Of a stretch of DNA of 64,000 nt, positions 34,033-42,140 are shown one piece after another. The notes below the pieces were generated by a model. That model made no database searches. It was not told where the DNA came from and saw nothing but the letters and a program-made list of their open reading frames with translations. Both the position numbers and the translations under genes were made by a program. The DNA is from Myxococcus stipitatus (GTDB taxonomy: Bacteria > Myxococcota > Myxococcia > Myxococcales > Myxococcaceae): positions 6,076,001 through 6,140,000 of the forward strand of contig NZ_CP102770.1 in NCBI RefSeq assembly GCF_038561935.1, read 5' to 3'. Numbering within the stretch: position 1 is the first letter of the stretch; the number at the start of each line of letters is the position of its first letter.

Positions 34033-34914
34033 TCAAAACACCTGCATCAAGGCCGTCATCGTTCCGCTGTAGTCGTTCTCGATCTTGATGAAGGTCTCTT
34101 CCCTCGACAGCGTCACGCTGTAGATGAAGTTGCGGCGCTCGCTCGCGAAGGGCACCCCCGCGGCGAACTGCCCGATGATGGGATGCAGGTGCGTCGGCAG
34201 GAGGCCCGGCCCCGGCGCGATGACGCCGAAGCAGATGCGCTCGATGCGCGGCCGGTCCCACCGGAAGGTGAAGTAGATGGGCACGGCCCGCGTGCAGTGC
34301 TCCAGCAGCTCCTCTCCCGGGTGCTCGAAGCCCAACCCCTCGATGAGGTCGGACAGCTGCGCGGTGGAGAAGTGGCCGGGCCTGCACATGAAGTAGAGGT
34401 TGACGGAGCGGCTCCGGTAATCGAGCGCGAAGAGGCTCAGGTCCGTCAGGTCATGCTCGAGCAGGAAGCCCGAGTGGGCCTGGACGCTCTGAGGCAGCGA
34501 CGGGAGCGTGCGCAGCACCTCGAGCGGCTGGGGCCGGTGGGGGAAGAAGGGCCAGATCTTCTCCACGCCGTAGGCGACACCGAAGTCCAGGCCATAGCCC
34601 AGGATGGGGATGTTGCGCTGGACCTGCTCGAACAAGTCGTCGATGGGGTGCCCGCTCCGGTGGATGAGGCCATCCGCGAGCGCCACCGCGTGAGGGTCCT
34701 CCGGCGTCTCCAGCTCCACGAAGCGCACATTGAGCTCGCGCTTCTCGGGCTTCCGGGTCGACGTGCGGAAGCTCACCGCGGAGCTGGTGAAGAACCGCGG
34801 ATAGGACTTCAGGACGTTGCGAGTCACCTCCCTGGAAAAGGAGGCCCCCGCAAGCGCGGCGGCAGCCTCCACATCCGCACACAACCGCTCAAGTCCAAGA
34901 GACAGAGCTGGCAT
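34033..34914 (-). CDS. ABBA-fold aromatic prenyltransferase (CloQ/NphB family)
   Basis: The 293-residue protein matches the length and pattern of soluble aromatic prenyltransferases: ELNVRFVELETPEDPH, alternating strands with YGLDFGVAYGVEKIW, and a C terminus with FIKIENDYSGTM. These Mg-independent or weakly dependent enzymes attach dimethylallyl or geranyl groups to phenols and other aromatics. It is the first gene of the leftward run. With an HpaB-like hydroxylase, P450s and a PKS in the window it points to a prenylated aromatic or meroterpenoid product. No prenyl-diphosphate synthase is present, so the donor must come from general metabolism. Confidence 0.82.
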   Translation of the reverse strand: MPALSLGLERLCADVEAAAALAGASFSREVTRNVLKSYPRFFTSSAVSFRTSTRKPEKRELNVRFVELETPEDPHAVALADGLIHRSGHPIDDLFEQVQRNIPILGYGLDFGVAYGVEKIWPFFPHRPQPLEVLRTLPSLPQSVQAHSGFLLEHDLTDLSLFALDYRSRSVNLYFMCRPGHFSTAQLSDLIEGLGFEHPGEELLEHCTRAVPIYFTFRWDRPRIERICFGVIAPGPGLLPTHLHPIIGQFAAGVPFASERRNFIYSVTLSREETFIKIENDYSGTMTALMQVF

Positions 34915-35068
34915 GGAGCCTCTGAGGAATGGTCAGACACGTCGGTGCCGCGTGGACTTGTCTACACAAATGCGGCGCGCGCCGTTCAACGCAAGCACCC
35001 CGAGTGTGTATCACTTCACGAGAGTTGGTCCGCGAGTGCGAGCCACTATCCGGCACTGCACGGACGAC

Positions 35069-35084
35069 CTGCCCTGCAGGGCAG
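35069..35084. promoter_or_regulatory. 16-base perfect palindrome in divergent promoter region
   Basis: CTGCCCTGCAGGGCAG is a perfect palindrome midway in the 257-base gap between the prenyltransferase (leftward) and a radical SAM gene (rightward). It could be an operator, but GC-rich palindromes also occur by chance. Nothing else definite is seen in the gap. Confidence 0.3.
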
Positions 35085-35171
35085 ACCCCGCACGCCCCGA
35101 TTCGAAGTCCCGCTTGCCAGACTCCCACGCCCTGCTCTAGCCAGGGTGTCCTTCGTCATCTTGATAACGGC

Positions 35172-36371
35172 ATGAAGCTCACGTTCGAGGAATACCAGCC
35201 GCGCCAGGTGGTCCACGTGCACAAGCGCGTGGACGGCCCGTGGTTCTGGACGCGCTACAGCGCGCACCCGTATGTGGGCTGTCGCAGCGGCTGCACCTTC
35301 TGCTACCTGCGGGGTGGCCGCTACCTGGGGAAGCGGGACCCGGCCACCTTCGACACCCTCATCCAGGTGAAGACGAACGTGGTGGAGCGCCTGCGCTTCG
35401 AGCTGTCCCGGCTGGAGCGGGATGTGCTCGCGTGTGGCGACTGGCAGCAGCCCGCGGAGGACCGCTACCGGCTGTCGCGACAGATGCTGGAGGTGGCACA
35501 CGAGCTCTCCTTCCCCGTGTTCATCGTGGAGCGCTCCCCGCTCCTGGAGCGGGACCTGGACCTGCTGAAGGCGCTCAGCCGGCGGAGCTGGGTGGGGGTG
35601 GTCCTCAGCTTCAGCAACCTCTCGCCTCGACTGAAGGCCGCCTTCGAGCCTCGCAGCCCGGGCCTCCAGCGCCGGCTCCAGTGCATGGAGCGGCTCGCAT
35701 CCGCGGGCATCCTCGTGGGGGCGTCGCTGATGCCCATCATCCCCTTCGTGGGCGACGACGCGGGGCACCTGGACGAGGCGGTGCGGATGACGGCGGCGCA
35801 CGGCGGCAGGTTCGTCCTCGGTGCGGGCATGAGCATGGAGGGCCCACAGGCCGCACTCACCTGGGAGGCCGCCGGGAAGCTGGAGCCGGACCTGCCGGAG
35901 CGGTGGCGCAAGCTGTACGGCACGGAGCCGGATGGCACGCCGAGCTCCAGTGCGCCACGCGAGTACAAGGCCCGGCTCGGGCAGCGGGTGCGGGAGCTGT
36001 GCGAGCGCCACGGGCTGCTCTCTCGCATGCCCCGGTACATCCCGGACGGGCCGCTCGCGGTGAACAAGTGGGTCGCGGAGCGGCTCTTCCTGCGGTGCTG
36101 GGAGCTGGACCTGGAGCTGGCCAGCCCCTCCCGCGTCTGGGCCTACCGGAAGGCTGCCTGGACGGTGGATGGCCTGCCCCGGAGCATCGTGGATATCCAC
36201 GAGCAGCAGCCGGGCACGGGGCTGCGGCGCCTGCCGGAGATGAGCGAGGCCGTGGCTCGGGACATCGAGCGCTGGCTCCTGGAGTGGCCCGCGCGGCGCA
36301 AGGAGCGCGTCCGGGCCGCCAGTCCCTCTACATTGGGGCCGCTGTTCGACGCTACCGAGGAGAAGCCATGA
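35172..36371 (+). CDS. Radical SAM protein of the Rv2578c/SPL-like family
   Basis: The 399-residue protein carries CRSGCTFCYLR (CxxxCxxC), preceded by YSAHPYVG, as in the Rv2578c and spore-photoproduct-lyase-like group. The rest forms a TIM-barrel-like region and a basic C terminus (ARRKERVRAA). The function of this family is not settled. ATG 35172 lacks a clear ribosome-binding site, and the frame is open upstream, so the true start is uncertain. Its TGA overlaps the ATG of the HEAT gene (ATGA). It diverges from the biosynthetic run and may be an ordinary chromosomal gene. Confidence 0.78.
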   Translation: MKLTFEEYQPRQVVHVHKRVDGPWFWTRYSAHPYVGCRSGCTFCYLRGGRYLGKRDPATFDTLIQVKTNVVERLRFELSRLERDVLACGDWQQPAEDRYRLSRQMLEVAHELSFPVFIVERSPLLERDLDLLKALSRRSWVGVVLSFSNLSPRLKAAFEPRSPGLQRRLQCMERLASAGILVGASLMPIIPFVGDDAGHLDEAVRMTAAHGGRFVLGAGMSMEGPQAALTWEAAGKLEPDLPERWRKLYGTEPDGTPSSSAPREYKARLGQRVRELCERHGLLSRMPRYIPDGPLAVNKWVAERLFLRCWELDLELASPSRVWAYRKAAWTVDGLPRSIVDIHEQQPGTGLRRLPEMSEAVARDIERWLLEWPARRKERVRAASPSTLGPLFDATEEKP

Positions 36372-36928
36372 TTACGAAGGTATCGGACGTGAAGACCTTG
36401 GTGGCGGCCGGCAAGGCCAACCCGAAGGCGGTCTTCGGAGACATCCACTCCCTGGCCGCGAGCGAGGACTGGAAGGTTCGCGAGGTGGCGGCGACGGCGC
36501 TGGTGGAGCTGTCCAAGAAGCACCCCGACGCGGTGCTGGGGGAGGTGCGCAAGTGGGCGCGGGCCTCGGATGAGAACGTCCGCAGGGCCTCCAGCGAGGG
36601 CCTGCGAGGCCTGGCGCGCACGCAGTTCGAGAGCGTGGTCCCCATCCTCGAGATGCTGAACGCGGACTCCAGCCTGTACGTCCGCAAGTCCGTCGCGAAC
36701 CTGCTCCGCGATGGCAGCAAGAAGAACCCCGCGCTCGTGCTGGACCTGTGCGCGCGGTGGCTGGGCGCGAGCAAGGGCGACCCCAACACCCGCTGGATTG
36801 TCAGCAACGGCCTGGCCAAGGTGCGCGAGACGGAGCCCGCGAAGGTCGATGCGTTGCTCGGGCCCGCGCCGGAGAAGAAGGCGGCGGCGAAGAAGGCCCC
36901 CGCGAAGAAGGCGGCGGCGAAGAAGTAG
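36368..36928 (+). CDS. Small HEAT-repeat protein with Lys/Ala-rich tail
   Basis: The 186-residue protein is made of helical HEAT-like repeats (WKVREVAATALVELSKKHPD and VRRASSEGLRGLARTQFES), resembling the core of AlkD-type DNA alkylation repair proteins. It ends in a histone-H1-like tail of KKAAAKKAPAKKAAAKK type, which may bind DNA. At this length it is shorter than AlkD, so enzymatic activity is uncertain. It is translationally coupled to the radical SAM gene before it, hinting at a DNA-related role for the pair. Confidence 0.75.
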   Translation: MITKVSDVKTLVAAGKANPKAVFGDIHSLAASEDWKVREVAATALVELSKKHPDAVLGEVRKWARASDENVRRASSEGLRGLARTQFESVVPILEMLNADSSLYVRKSVANLLRDGSKKNPALVLDLCARWLGASKGDPNTRWIVSNGLAKVRETEPAKVDALLGPAPEKKAAAKKAPAKKAAAKK

Positions 36929-36963
36929 AGTCTGGCGTCAGTCAGTGGCGGTCGGAGGATTCA

Positions 36964-37734
36964 ATGGCCTCTCGTTCCCCGCGGTCCGTCGTCATGGAGC
37001 TCCTGGAGGACGGCTTCGGCCGGGCCGACAGGTCGGTCTTCGAGCGCCTGGTCGCCGAGGACTACGTCCAGCACAACCCCTTCATGCCCTCGGGTCGCGC
37101 GGGCCTGGTGGGGCTCCTGGAGGAGCTGAAGAACATCCCCGACAACCGGTTCATCTCGCTGCGCTTCTTGGAGGACGGAGACCTGGTCCTCGTCCACAGC
37201 GAGTGGCTCTCCGCCGGACAGCGACGGACCGTGTTCGACCTGTTCCGCCTCCGTGACGGCCTGCTCGTGGAGCACTGGGACGCGATGCAGGACCAGCCGC
37301 CCGCGTCCGCGCCCGGCCGCACCATGGTCGATGGGCCCACGGCGGTGAAGGACCTGGAGCGCACCGCCGCCAACAAGGCCCTGGTCGCGCGCTTCCTCGA
37401 CACCGTGATGGTGTCGGGTCAGCACGAAGCGCTGCACGGGTTCTTCGATGGGGACCGCTACCTCCAGCACAGCCCCGGCGTCGAGGATGGCGTGAGCGGC
37501 TTCGTCTCACACCTCCAGGCGCTCGCGGCCCGAGGCGACGGCATGCGCTACGAGCGCGTCCACCGCGTCGTCGGGGAAGGCCACTTCGTGTTCGCGCAGT
37601 CCGAGGGCACGCGCGGCGGCAAGCGGACGGCCTTCTACGACTTGTTCCGCGTCGAGGACGGGAAGATCGCCGAGCACTGGGACGTCCACCAGTCCATCCC
37701 GGACACGCTGACTCACGGCAACGGGATGTTCTGA
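36964..37734 (+). CDS. Double SnoaL-like protein
   Basis: The 256-residue protein holds two SnoaL-like (NTF2-fold) domains, residues about 5-110 and 130-250. Each has the pattern of an N-terminal helix, DYVQHNPFMPSG or RYLQHSPGVEDG, and an ending VEHWDAMQ or AEHWDVHQ. Members range from polyketide cyclases to hydrolases of unknown role. The last 22 bases overlap the convergent P450 gene. Confidence 0.8.
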   Translation: MASRSPRSVVMELLEDGFGRADRSVFERLVAEDYVQHNPFMPSGRAGLVGLLEELKNIPDNRFISLRFLEDGDLVLVHSEWLSAGQRRTVFDLFRLRDGLLVEHWDAMQDQPPASAPGRTMVDGPTAVKDLERTAANKALVARFLDTVMVSGQHEALHGFFDGDRYLQHSPGVEDGVSGFVSHLQALAARGDGMRYERVHRVVGEGHFVFAQSEGTRGGKRTAFYDLFRVEDGKIAEHWDVHQSIPDTLTHGNGMF

Positions 37735-38954
37735 AGCGGGGCCGGCGGGAAGACGACGGGCAGGGAGTCGATGCCCATGGACATGAGGTTTCGTCCATAC
37801 GTCAGCGAGGACCGAGGCCCCTTCAGCTCCAGGCGCGGCAGTCGAGCGAGGACTCCGCGAAAGGCCACGCGCAGCTCCAGCCGGGCCAGCGCCGCGCCGA
37901 TGCAGTAGTGAGCGCCATGGCCGAACGCCAGGTTGTGGCCTCGCTCGACTTCTCGGCGCAGGTCCAGGCGGTCCGGCTCCGAGAAGACCTCGGGGTCCCG
38001 GCAGGCCGCGGCCGGTGAGTAGAGCACCACATCCCCCGCCTTGAGGGTCTTCTCCCTCAGCTCCAGGTCCGTGCGAACCACGCGGGCGACGAACACCGCG
38101 GGCGCGCAGAAGCGGAGGATCTCCTCCGTCGCGCCCGGCAGCAGGTCCGGGTTCTCCCGAAGGAGCTCCATCTGCTCGGGATGGTCGAGCAGCGCGAGGA
38201 TGCCTCGGCTGATGCCCATGCTGACCGTGTCGATGCCGCCGCCGACAATGGACATGCACGTCGCGAGCACCTCTGGGTGGGAGAGCCCGCTGCGGTCCAG
38301 GTCGGCGATGCGCGAGAGCAGGTCGTCGCCGGGCTGCTGCCGTCGCTGGACAATCAACCCGTCCAGGTAGTCCGCGAACCGGGTGAGCTCGAGGAAGTTC
38401 TCCCGGCGCTCCTCGCGCGTGAGCAAGGGGTCGCTGATGCGCGTGGTCGCCGCGGCCCAACCGAACAGCGGCTCGCGCTCTCCCTCGGGGATGCCAAACA
38501 GGCCGGAGGCCACCGCCTCGACGGCGAGCGGCCGGCCCAGCCCCGCGACGAGGTCCAGCTCGCCGCCCGACGCCGCCCGGCGCAGCAGCCCATCGACGAA
38601 GTGCTGAAGCCCGGCCTCCAGTCGCTGGATGGCCGCGGGCGTGAAGAACGGCGCGATGGCGGAGCGAAGCCGGGTGTGGACCGCGCCGTCCGCCATCCCG
38701 AGGTTCGTGCCGATGCGGTGCTCCGTCCTGCGAGGCCCCATGGCTCCCGCGTGCTTGCCCACCAGGACCGACAGCGTGTCATTGCTGAAGTGAGACACGT
38801 CCGTCGCGGCGCGGCGGACGTCGTCATACCGCGTGAGGACCCAGGCGTTGAGTCTCGGGCTGAAGTGGACGGGGTCCCGCTCCCTCAGCCAGCCGAGCCA
38901 ACGATGGGGGTCCGCGCGGAAGGTGGGATGCGCGGGATTGAAGTCGGGCTCCAT
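37713..38954 (-). CDS. Cytochrome P450
   Basis: The 413-residue protein has the I-helix motif GGGIDTV, an ExxR in EEILR, and the heme loop FGHGAHYCIG. It resembles bacterial class I P450s of the CYP107/CYP125-neighbouring groups. It begins nine bases after the stop of the SCP-2 gene, so a hydrophobic or sterol-like substrate is plausible. Its 3' end overlaps the end of the SnoaL gene. Confidence 0.86.
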   Translation of the reverse strand: MEPDFNPAHPTFRADPHRWLGWLRERDPVHFSPRLNAWVLTRYDDVRRAATDVSHFSNDTLSVLVGKHAGAMGPRRTEHRIGTNLGMADGAVHTRLRSAIAPFFTPAAIQRLEAGLQHFVDGLLRRAASGGELDLVAGLGRPLAVEAVASGLFGIPEGEREPLFGWAAATTRISDPLLTREERRENFLELTRFADYLDGLIVQRRQQPGDDLLSRIADLDRSGLSHPEVLATCMSIVGGGIDTVSMGISRGILALLDHPEQMELLRENPDLLPGATEEILRFCAPAVFVARVVRTDLELREKTLKAGDVVLYSPAAACRDPEVFSEPDRLDLRREVERGHNLAFGHGAHYCIGAALARLELRVAFRGVLARLPRLELKGPRSSLTYGRNLMSMGIDSLPVVFPPAPLQNIPLP

Positions 38955-38963
38955 GGCCGCGCG

Positions 38964-39299
38964 TCAGGCGCCTTGCGGGAAGATGGCTTGCAGCTTCTGG
39001 GCGAGCATCATGTTGCCCGTCACCTTGAGGCTCCCGCTCATGAAGGCCATCATCCCGTTGAGGTCCCCATTCGCCATCTTGATGTACTCCTGCGCGTTCA
39101 TCTGGAGCGTCGCGGTGGGCGAAGCCGCGGGCCCCTCGTGCACCGCCATGGTCCCGTCGGAGACCTCCACGTGGTAGGTGCCACCCCCATCCCCGGGCAG
39201 GTTGAACTGGAAGACCGCGTTGACGCCCTTGGACGCCCCCGTCACGAAGCGGGCGGGCAGCGTATCGAAGTATTCTTTGACACTGGAAACGCGTGGCAT
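38964..39299 (-). CDS. SCP-2 sterol-transfer family protein
   Basis: The 111-residue protein has the SCP-2 pattern: an N-terminal helix (VKEYFDTLPARF), strands (AVFQFNLPGDGGGTYHVEV), ATLQMNAQEYIKMANGDLNGMMAFMSGSLK cut short here as the typical L-x-G-x-M-x-F-M-x-G-x-L-K core, and MMLAQKLQAIF. Such domains bind sterols or fatty acyl groups. It starts at ATG 39299 and shares a 199-base divergent gap with the acyl-CoA ligase that opens the steroid island. A role in supplying a steroid substrate is inferred from that context. Confidence 0.88.
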   Translation of the reverse strand: MPRVSSVKEYFDTLPARFVTGASKGVNAVFQFNLPGDGGGTYHVEVSDGTMAVHEGPAASPTATLQMNAQEYIKMANGDLNGMMAFMSGSLKVTGNMMLAQKLQAIFPQGA

Positions 39300-39498
39300 T
39301 GCGGGCCTCCTGGGAAGACTCTTCAAGTGCCAGTGCCCTGGTGAACACGTCAAGACAGACTCCAGTGCATGTCTTTGGATGGAATCGGACCTTGAGTGAG
39401 CACCTTCGCCAGGAAGGAGACACTCGCGCCGGGGCGTCTGACCAGTCGACGACATCCGCGGCCTACCCTGCGGAGTTCCGCGTCGGCGGGAGGTCCCC

Positions 39499-41073
39499 AT
39501 GCAAGGCCTCAACTTCTGGGAGCTCGCCCAGCGAGCCCCGTCGCATCCGGCGGTCATCGGACCGGATGGACAGGTCACCTCCGCGGGCGAGCTTCTCCGC
39601 GCGGCGAACCAGCTGGTCCACGGCCTCCGCGCCCGAGGACTCCGGCGCGGCGACACCCTCGCGGTGGTGCTGAAGAACGAGCTGGCCATGCTGGAGCTGT
39701 TCATGGCCGCCTGGCAGGCGGGTTGGTATCTCACCCCCATCAACACCCACCTCACCGCGCACGAAATCGCATACATCCTGAAGGACTGTGAGGCGCGGGC
39801 CGTCTTCTGCTGCGACCGCACGGCGGACGTCACCCGGAAGTCGCTGGCGTTGCTCGGGCGGACGGAGCAGGACTGCTTCGCCACTTGCGAGATTCCGGGC
39901 CTGGAGTCCTACGCCGCGCTCAAGGCCCACCAGCCCGAGGACCTCCCAGCGGAGCGCTCCGCGGGCGCCACGATGACCTATACTTCCGGCACGGCGGGCC
40001 AGCCCAAGGGCGTGCGCCGTCCGCTCTCCCCCGCCCCGCCCGAGCGCGTCGGAGAGAGCTTCGCCTCGTTCCTGGGGTTGTTCGGGATTACCCCCGGCGA
40101 CGGTGGGGTCCACCTCACCACGTCGCCGCTGTACCACACGGCCGTCCTCAACTTCTGTACCAATCACTTGCACTTCGGCCACACAGTGGTGCTGATGGAC
40201 AAGTGGACGCCGGAGGGCACGCTCGAGCTCATCGCGCGTCACCGGGTGACGACGACACACATGGTGCCCACGCTGTTCCACCGACTCCTCGCCCTGCCCG
40301 AGGACGTGAAGCGCCGGGCCGATGTGTCCTCGCTCCGGCAGGTCGTCCACGGCGCCGCGCCCTGCTCCATCGAGGTGAAGCGGGCGATGCTCGGGTGGTG
40401 GGGCCACGTCATCTATGAGTACTACGCGGCCACCGAGGGCGGCGGCACGCTGGCCACCCCGGAGCAATGGCTCGCGCACCCGGGTACCGTGGGCCGGGCG
40501 TGGCCGATGTCGACGCTGCTGGTGCTGCGTGATGATGGGACCCCGTGTGAGCCGGGTGAGGTCGGCATCCTCTATCTGCGCATGGGCTCGCACCGGTTTG
40601 AGTACCACAAGGCCCGGGAGAAGACGGACTCCGCCTGGCGCGGGGACTTCTTCACGGTGGGGGACGCGGGCTACCTCGACTCCGAGGGCTTCCTGTATCT
40701 CTGCGACCGGAAGAGCGACTTCATCATCTCGGGGGGCGTGAACATCTACCCCGCGGAGATCGAGATGGCACTGAGCGGCCACCCGAAGGTCGCGGATGCC
40801 GCCATCTTCGGCATTCCGGATGAAGACTGGGGCGAGCGCATCAAGGCCGTCATCGAGCCCATGCCCGGTGTCCAGCCCGGCCCGGAGCTCGCCGCGGAGC
40901 TGCTCGCGTTCTGCCGGGAGCGATTGGCGTCGTTCAAGTGCCCCAACTCCTTCGACTTCACTGACGCCTTGCCTCGGGACCCCAATGGCAAGCTCATGAA
41001 GCGCAAGCTGCGCGACCCGTATTGGCAAGCGCCCCCGGGCGCCAAGGGAATGCCCGGTAGTCTCCAATCGTGA
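39499..41073 (+). CDS. Acyl-CoA/steroid-acid CoA ligase
   Basis: The 524-residue ANL-family enzyme has the P-loop TYTSGTAGQPKGV, the ATEGG motif, GDFFTVGDAGYLD and a C-terminal GKLMKRKLRDPYW with the catalytic Lys. It should activate a carboxylic acid through an acyl-adenylate to a CoA thioester. The length and context recall FadD-type steroid-acid ligases. It is the first gene of the rightward steroid set, with GGGAGGTCCCC before ATG. The 96 bases after it hold no gene. Confidence 0.87.
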   Translation: MQGLNFWELAQRAPSHPAVIGPDGQVTSAGELLRAANQLVHGLRARGLRRGDTLAVVLKNELAMLELFMAAWQAGWYLTPINTHLTAHEIAYILKDCEARAVFCCDRTADVTRKSLALLGRTEQDCFATCEIPGLESYAALKAHQPEDLPAERSAGATMTYTSGTAGQPKGVRRPLSPAPPERVGESFASFLGLFGITPGDGGVHLTTSPLYHTAVLNFCTNHLHFGHTVVLMDKWTPEGTLELIARHRVTTTHMVPTLFHRLLALPEDVKRRADVSSLRQVVHGAAPCSIEVKRAMLGWWGHVIYEYYAATEGGGTLATPEQWLAHPGTVGRAWPMSTLLVLRDDGTPCEPGEVGILYLRMGSHRFEYHKAREKTDSAWRGDFFTVGDAGYLDSEGFLYLCDRKSDFIISGGVNIYPAEIEMALSGHPKVADAAIFGIPDEDWGERIKAVIEPMPGVQPGPELAAELLAFCRERLASFKCPNSFDFTDALPRDPNGKLMKRKLRDPYWQAPPGAKGMPGSLQS

Positions 41074-41169
41074 GCGCCGTCCGTCGACCCGCGTTGGATA
41101 TCCATCCATCATCCGCATTCCACCCGAGCCCGCATGGGCGTCCGGAATCACGCCAGTCCTCGATGAGCC

Positions 41170-41655
41170 ATGAGCGCGAGCGGCCCGCAATCCCAGACGC
41201 CCCCTGGCGGGGCTGGTGTCCTCACGGCGCCCTACACGCTCGAGTACACCTATCGGAGGAGCACGGGCCCGCTCATCGGCCGGTTCCTCGCGGGGCTCCA
41301 GGAGGGGCGGATTCTGGGGGTGCGCACGCGCGGAGGTGAGGTGCTGGTGCCTCCACCGGAGTACGCCCCGGGCACAGGGGAGGCATTGAGTGAGCTCGTC
41401 GAAGTGGCGGCGACGGGAGTGGTGACGACCTGGGCGTGGGTCAGCGAGCCAAGGGGGCGTGACCCGCTCTCGCATCCCTTCGCGTGGGCGCTGGTGCGTC
41501 TCGACGGCGCGAGCTCCGGGATGCTCCATGCGGTGGACGCGGGACAGATGGAGAAGATGTCCACGGGGATGCGCGTCCGAGTGCGCTGGAGGGAACCGCG
41601 CGAGGGCTCCATCCGGGACATCGCCTGCTTCGAGCCCTGTGAGGCGGCGCCATGA
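41170..41655 (+). CDS. DUF35 OB-fold protein without zinc ribbon (Rv3521-like)
   Basis: The 161-residue protein opens with PYTLEYTYRRSTGPLIGRFL, the rubredoxin-like helix of DUF35 proteins, and continues as an OB fold (VVTTWAWVSEP, FAWALVRLDGASSGMLHAVD). The four zinc-ribbon Cys are missing, replaced by RTRGGEVLVPPPEYAP. I recall the same feature in mycobacterial Rv3521. DUF35 proteins pair with thiolase-like enzymes, as ChsH2 does with Ltp2 in steroid side-chain removal. It ends by ATGA overlap with a second DUF35 gene that keeps the zinc site. Confidence 0.82.
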   Translation: MSASGPQSQTPPGGAGVLTAPYTLEYTYRRSTGPLIGRFLAGLQEGRILGVRTRGGEVLVPPPEYAPGTGEALSELVEVAATGVVTTWAWVSEPRGRDPLSHPFAWALVRLDGASSGMLHAVDAGQMEKMSTGMRVRVRWREPREGSIRDIACFEPCEAAP

Positions 41656-42140
41656 AGGAGAAGCCTCGCGTGTTCCCCGCGCCCGTGAGGCTGGAGTATC
41701 GCGCCAGCGCGGGGCGGGGCCTGTCGCGCTTCCTGGCCGCGCTCATGGAGGGGCGCATCGTGGGGCAGCGGTGTCCTCGGTGCGCGAAGGTGTATGTGCC
41801 CTCGCGAGGTGCCTGTCCTTCGTGCGGCGTGGCCCTGGGTGGAGATGTGACGGTCTCCGATACCGGGACGCTGGTCTCGTTCTGCGTCGTCAACATCCCG
41901 CTCGCGGACCGCTCGCTTCCGCTGCCGTATGTCTACGGCAGTGTGTTGCTGGATGGGGCGGACATCCCCTTCCCGCATCTGCTCCAGGGCTTGCCAGTGG
42001 AGGAGGTGCGCATGGGCCTGAGGGTCCGCGCGGAGTGGGTCCCGGGTGAGGACCGGAAGCCTTCGCTCGAGAGCATCCGGTGCTTCCGTCCGACGGGGGA
42101 ACCTGATGCGCCCTTCGAGGCCTACCAGGAGCACCTGTGA
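41652..42140 (+). CDS. DUF35 OB-fold protein with zinc ribbon
   Basis: The 162-residue protein has a zinc ribbon CPRCAKVYVPSRGACPSCG, then an OB fold (TLVSFCVVNIPLADRSLPLPY). In Mycobacterium the equivalent domain is fused to the thiolase-like protein Ltp4; here it is separate and overlaps the next gene by GTGA. It should bind that thiolase-like partner and help present an acyl-CoA substrate. Confidence 0.85.
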   Translation: MKEKPRVFPAPVRLEYRASAGRGLSRFLAALMEGRIVGQRCPRCAKVYVPSRGACPSCGVALGGDVTVSDTGTLVSFCVVNIPLADRSLPLPYVYGSVLLDGADIPFPHLLQGLPVEEVRMGLRVRAEWVPGEDRKPSLESIRCFRPTGEPDAPFEAYQEHL

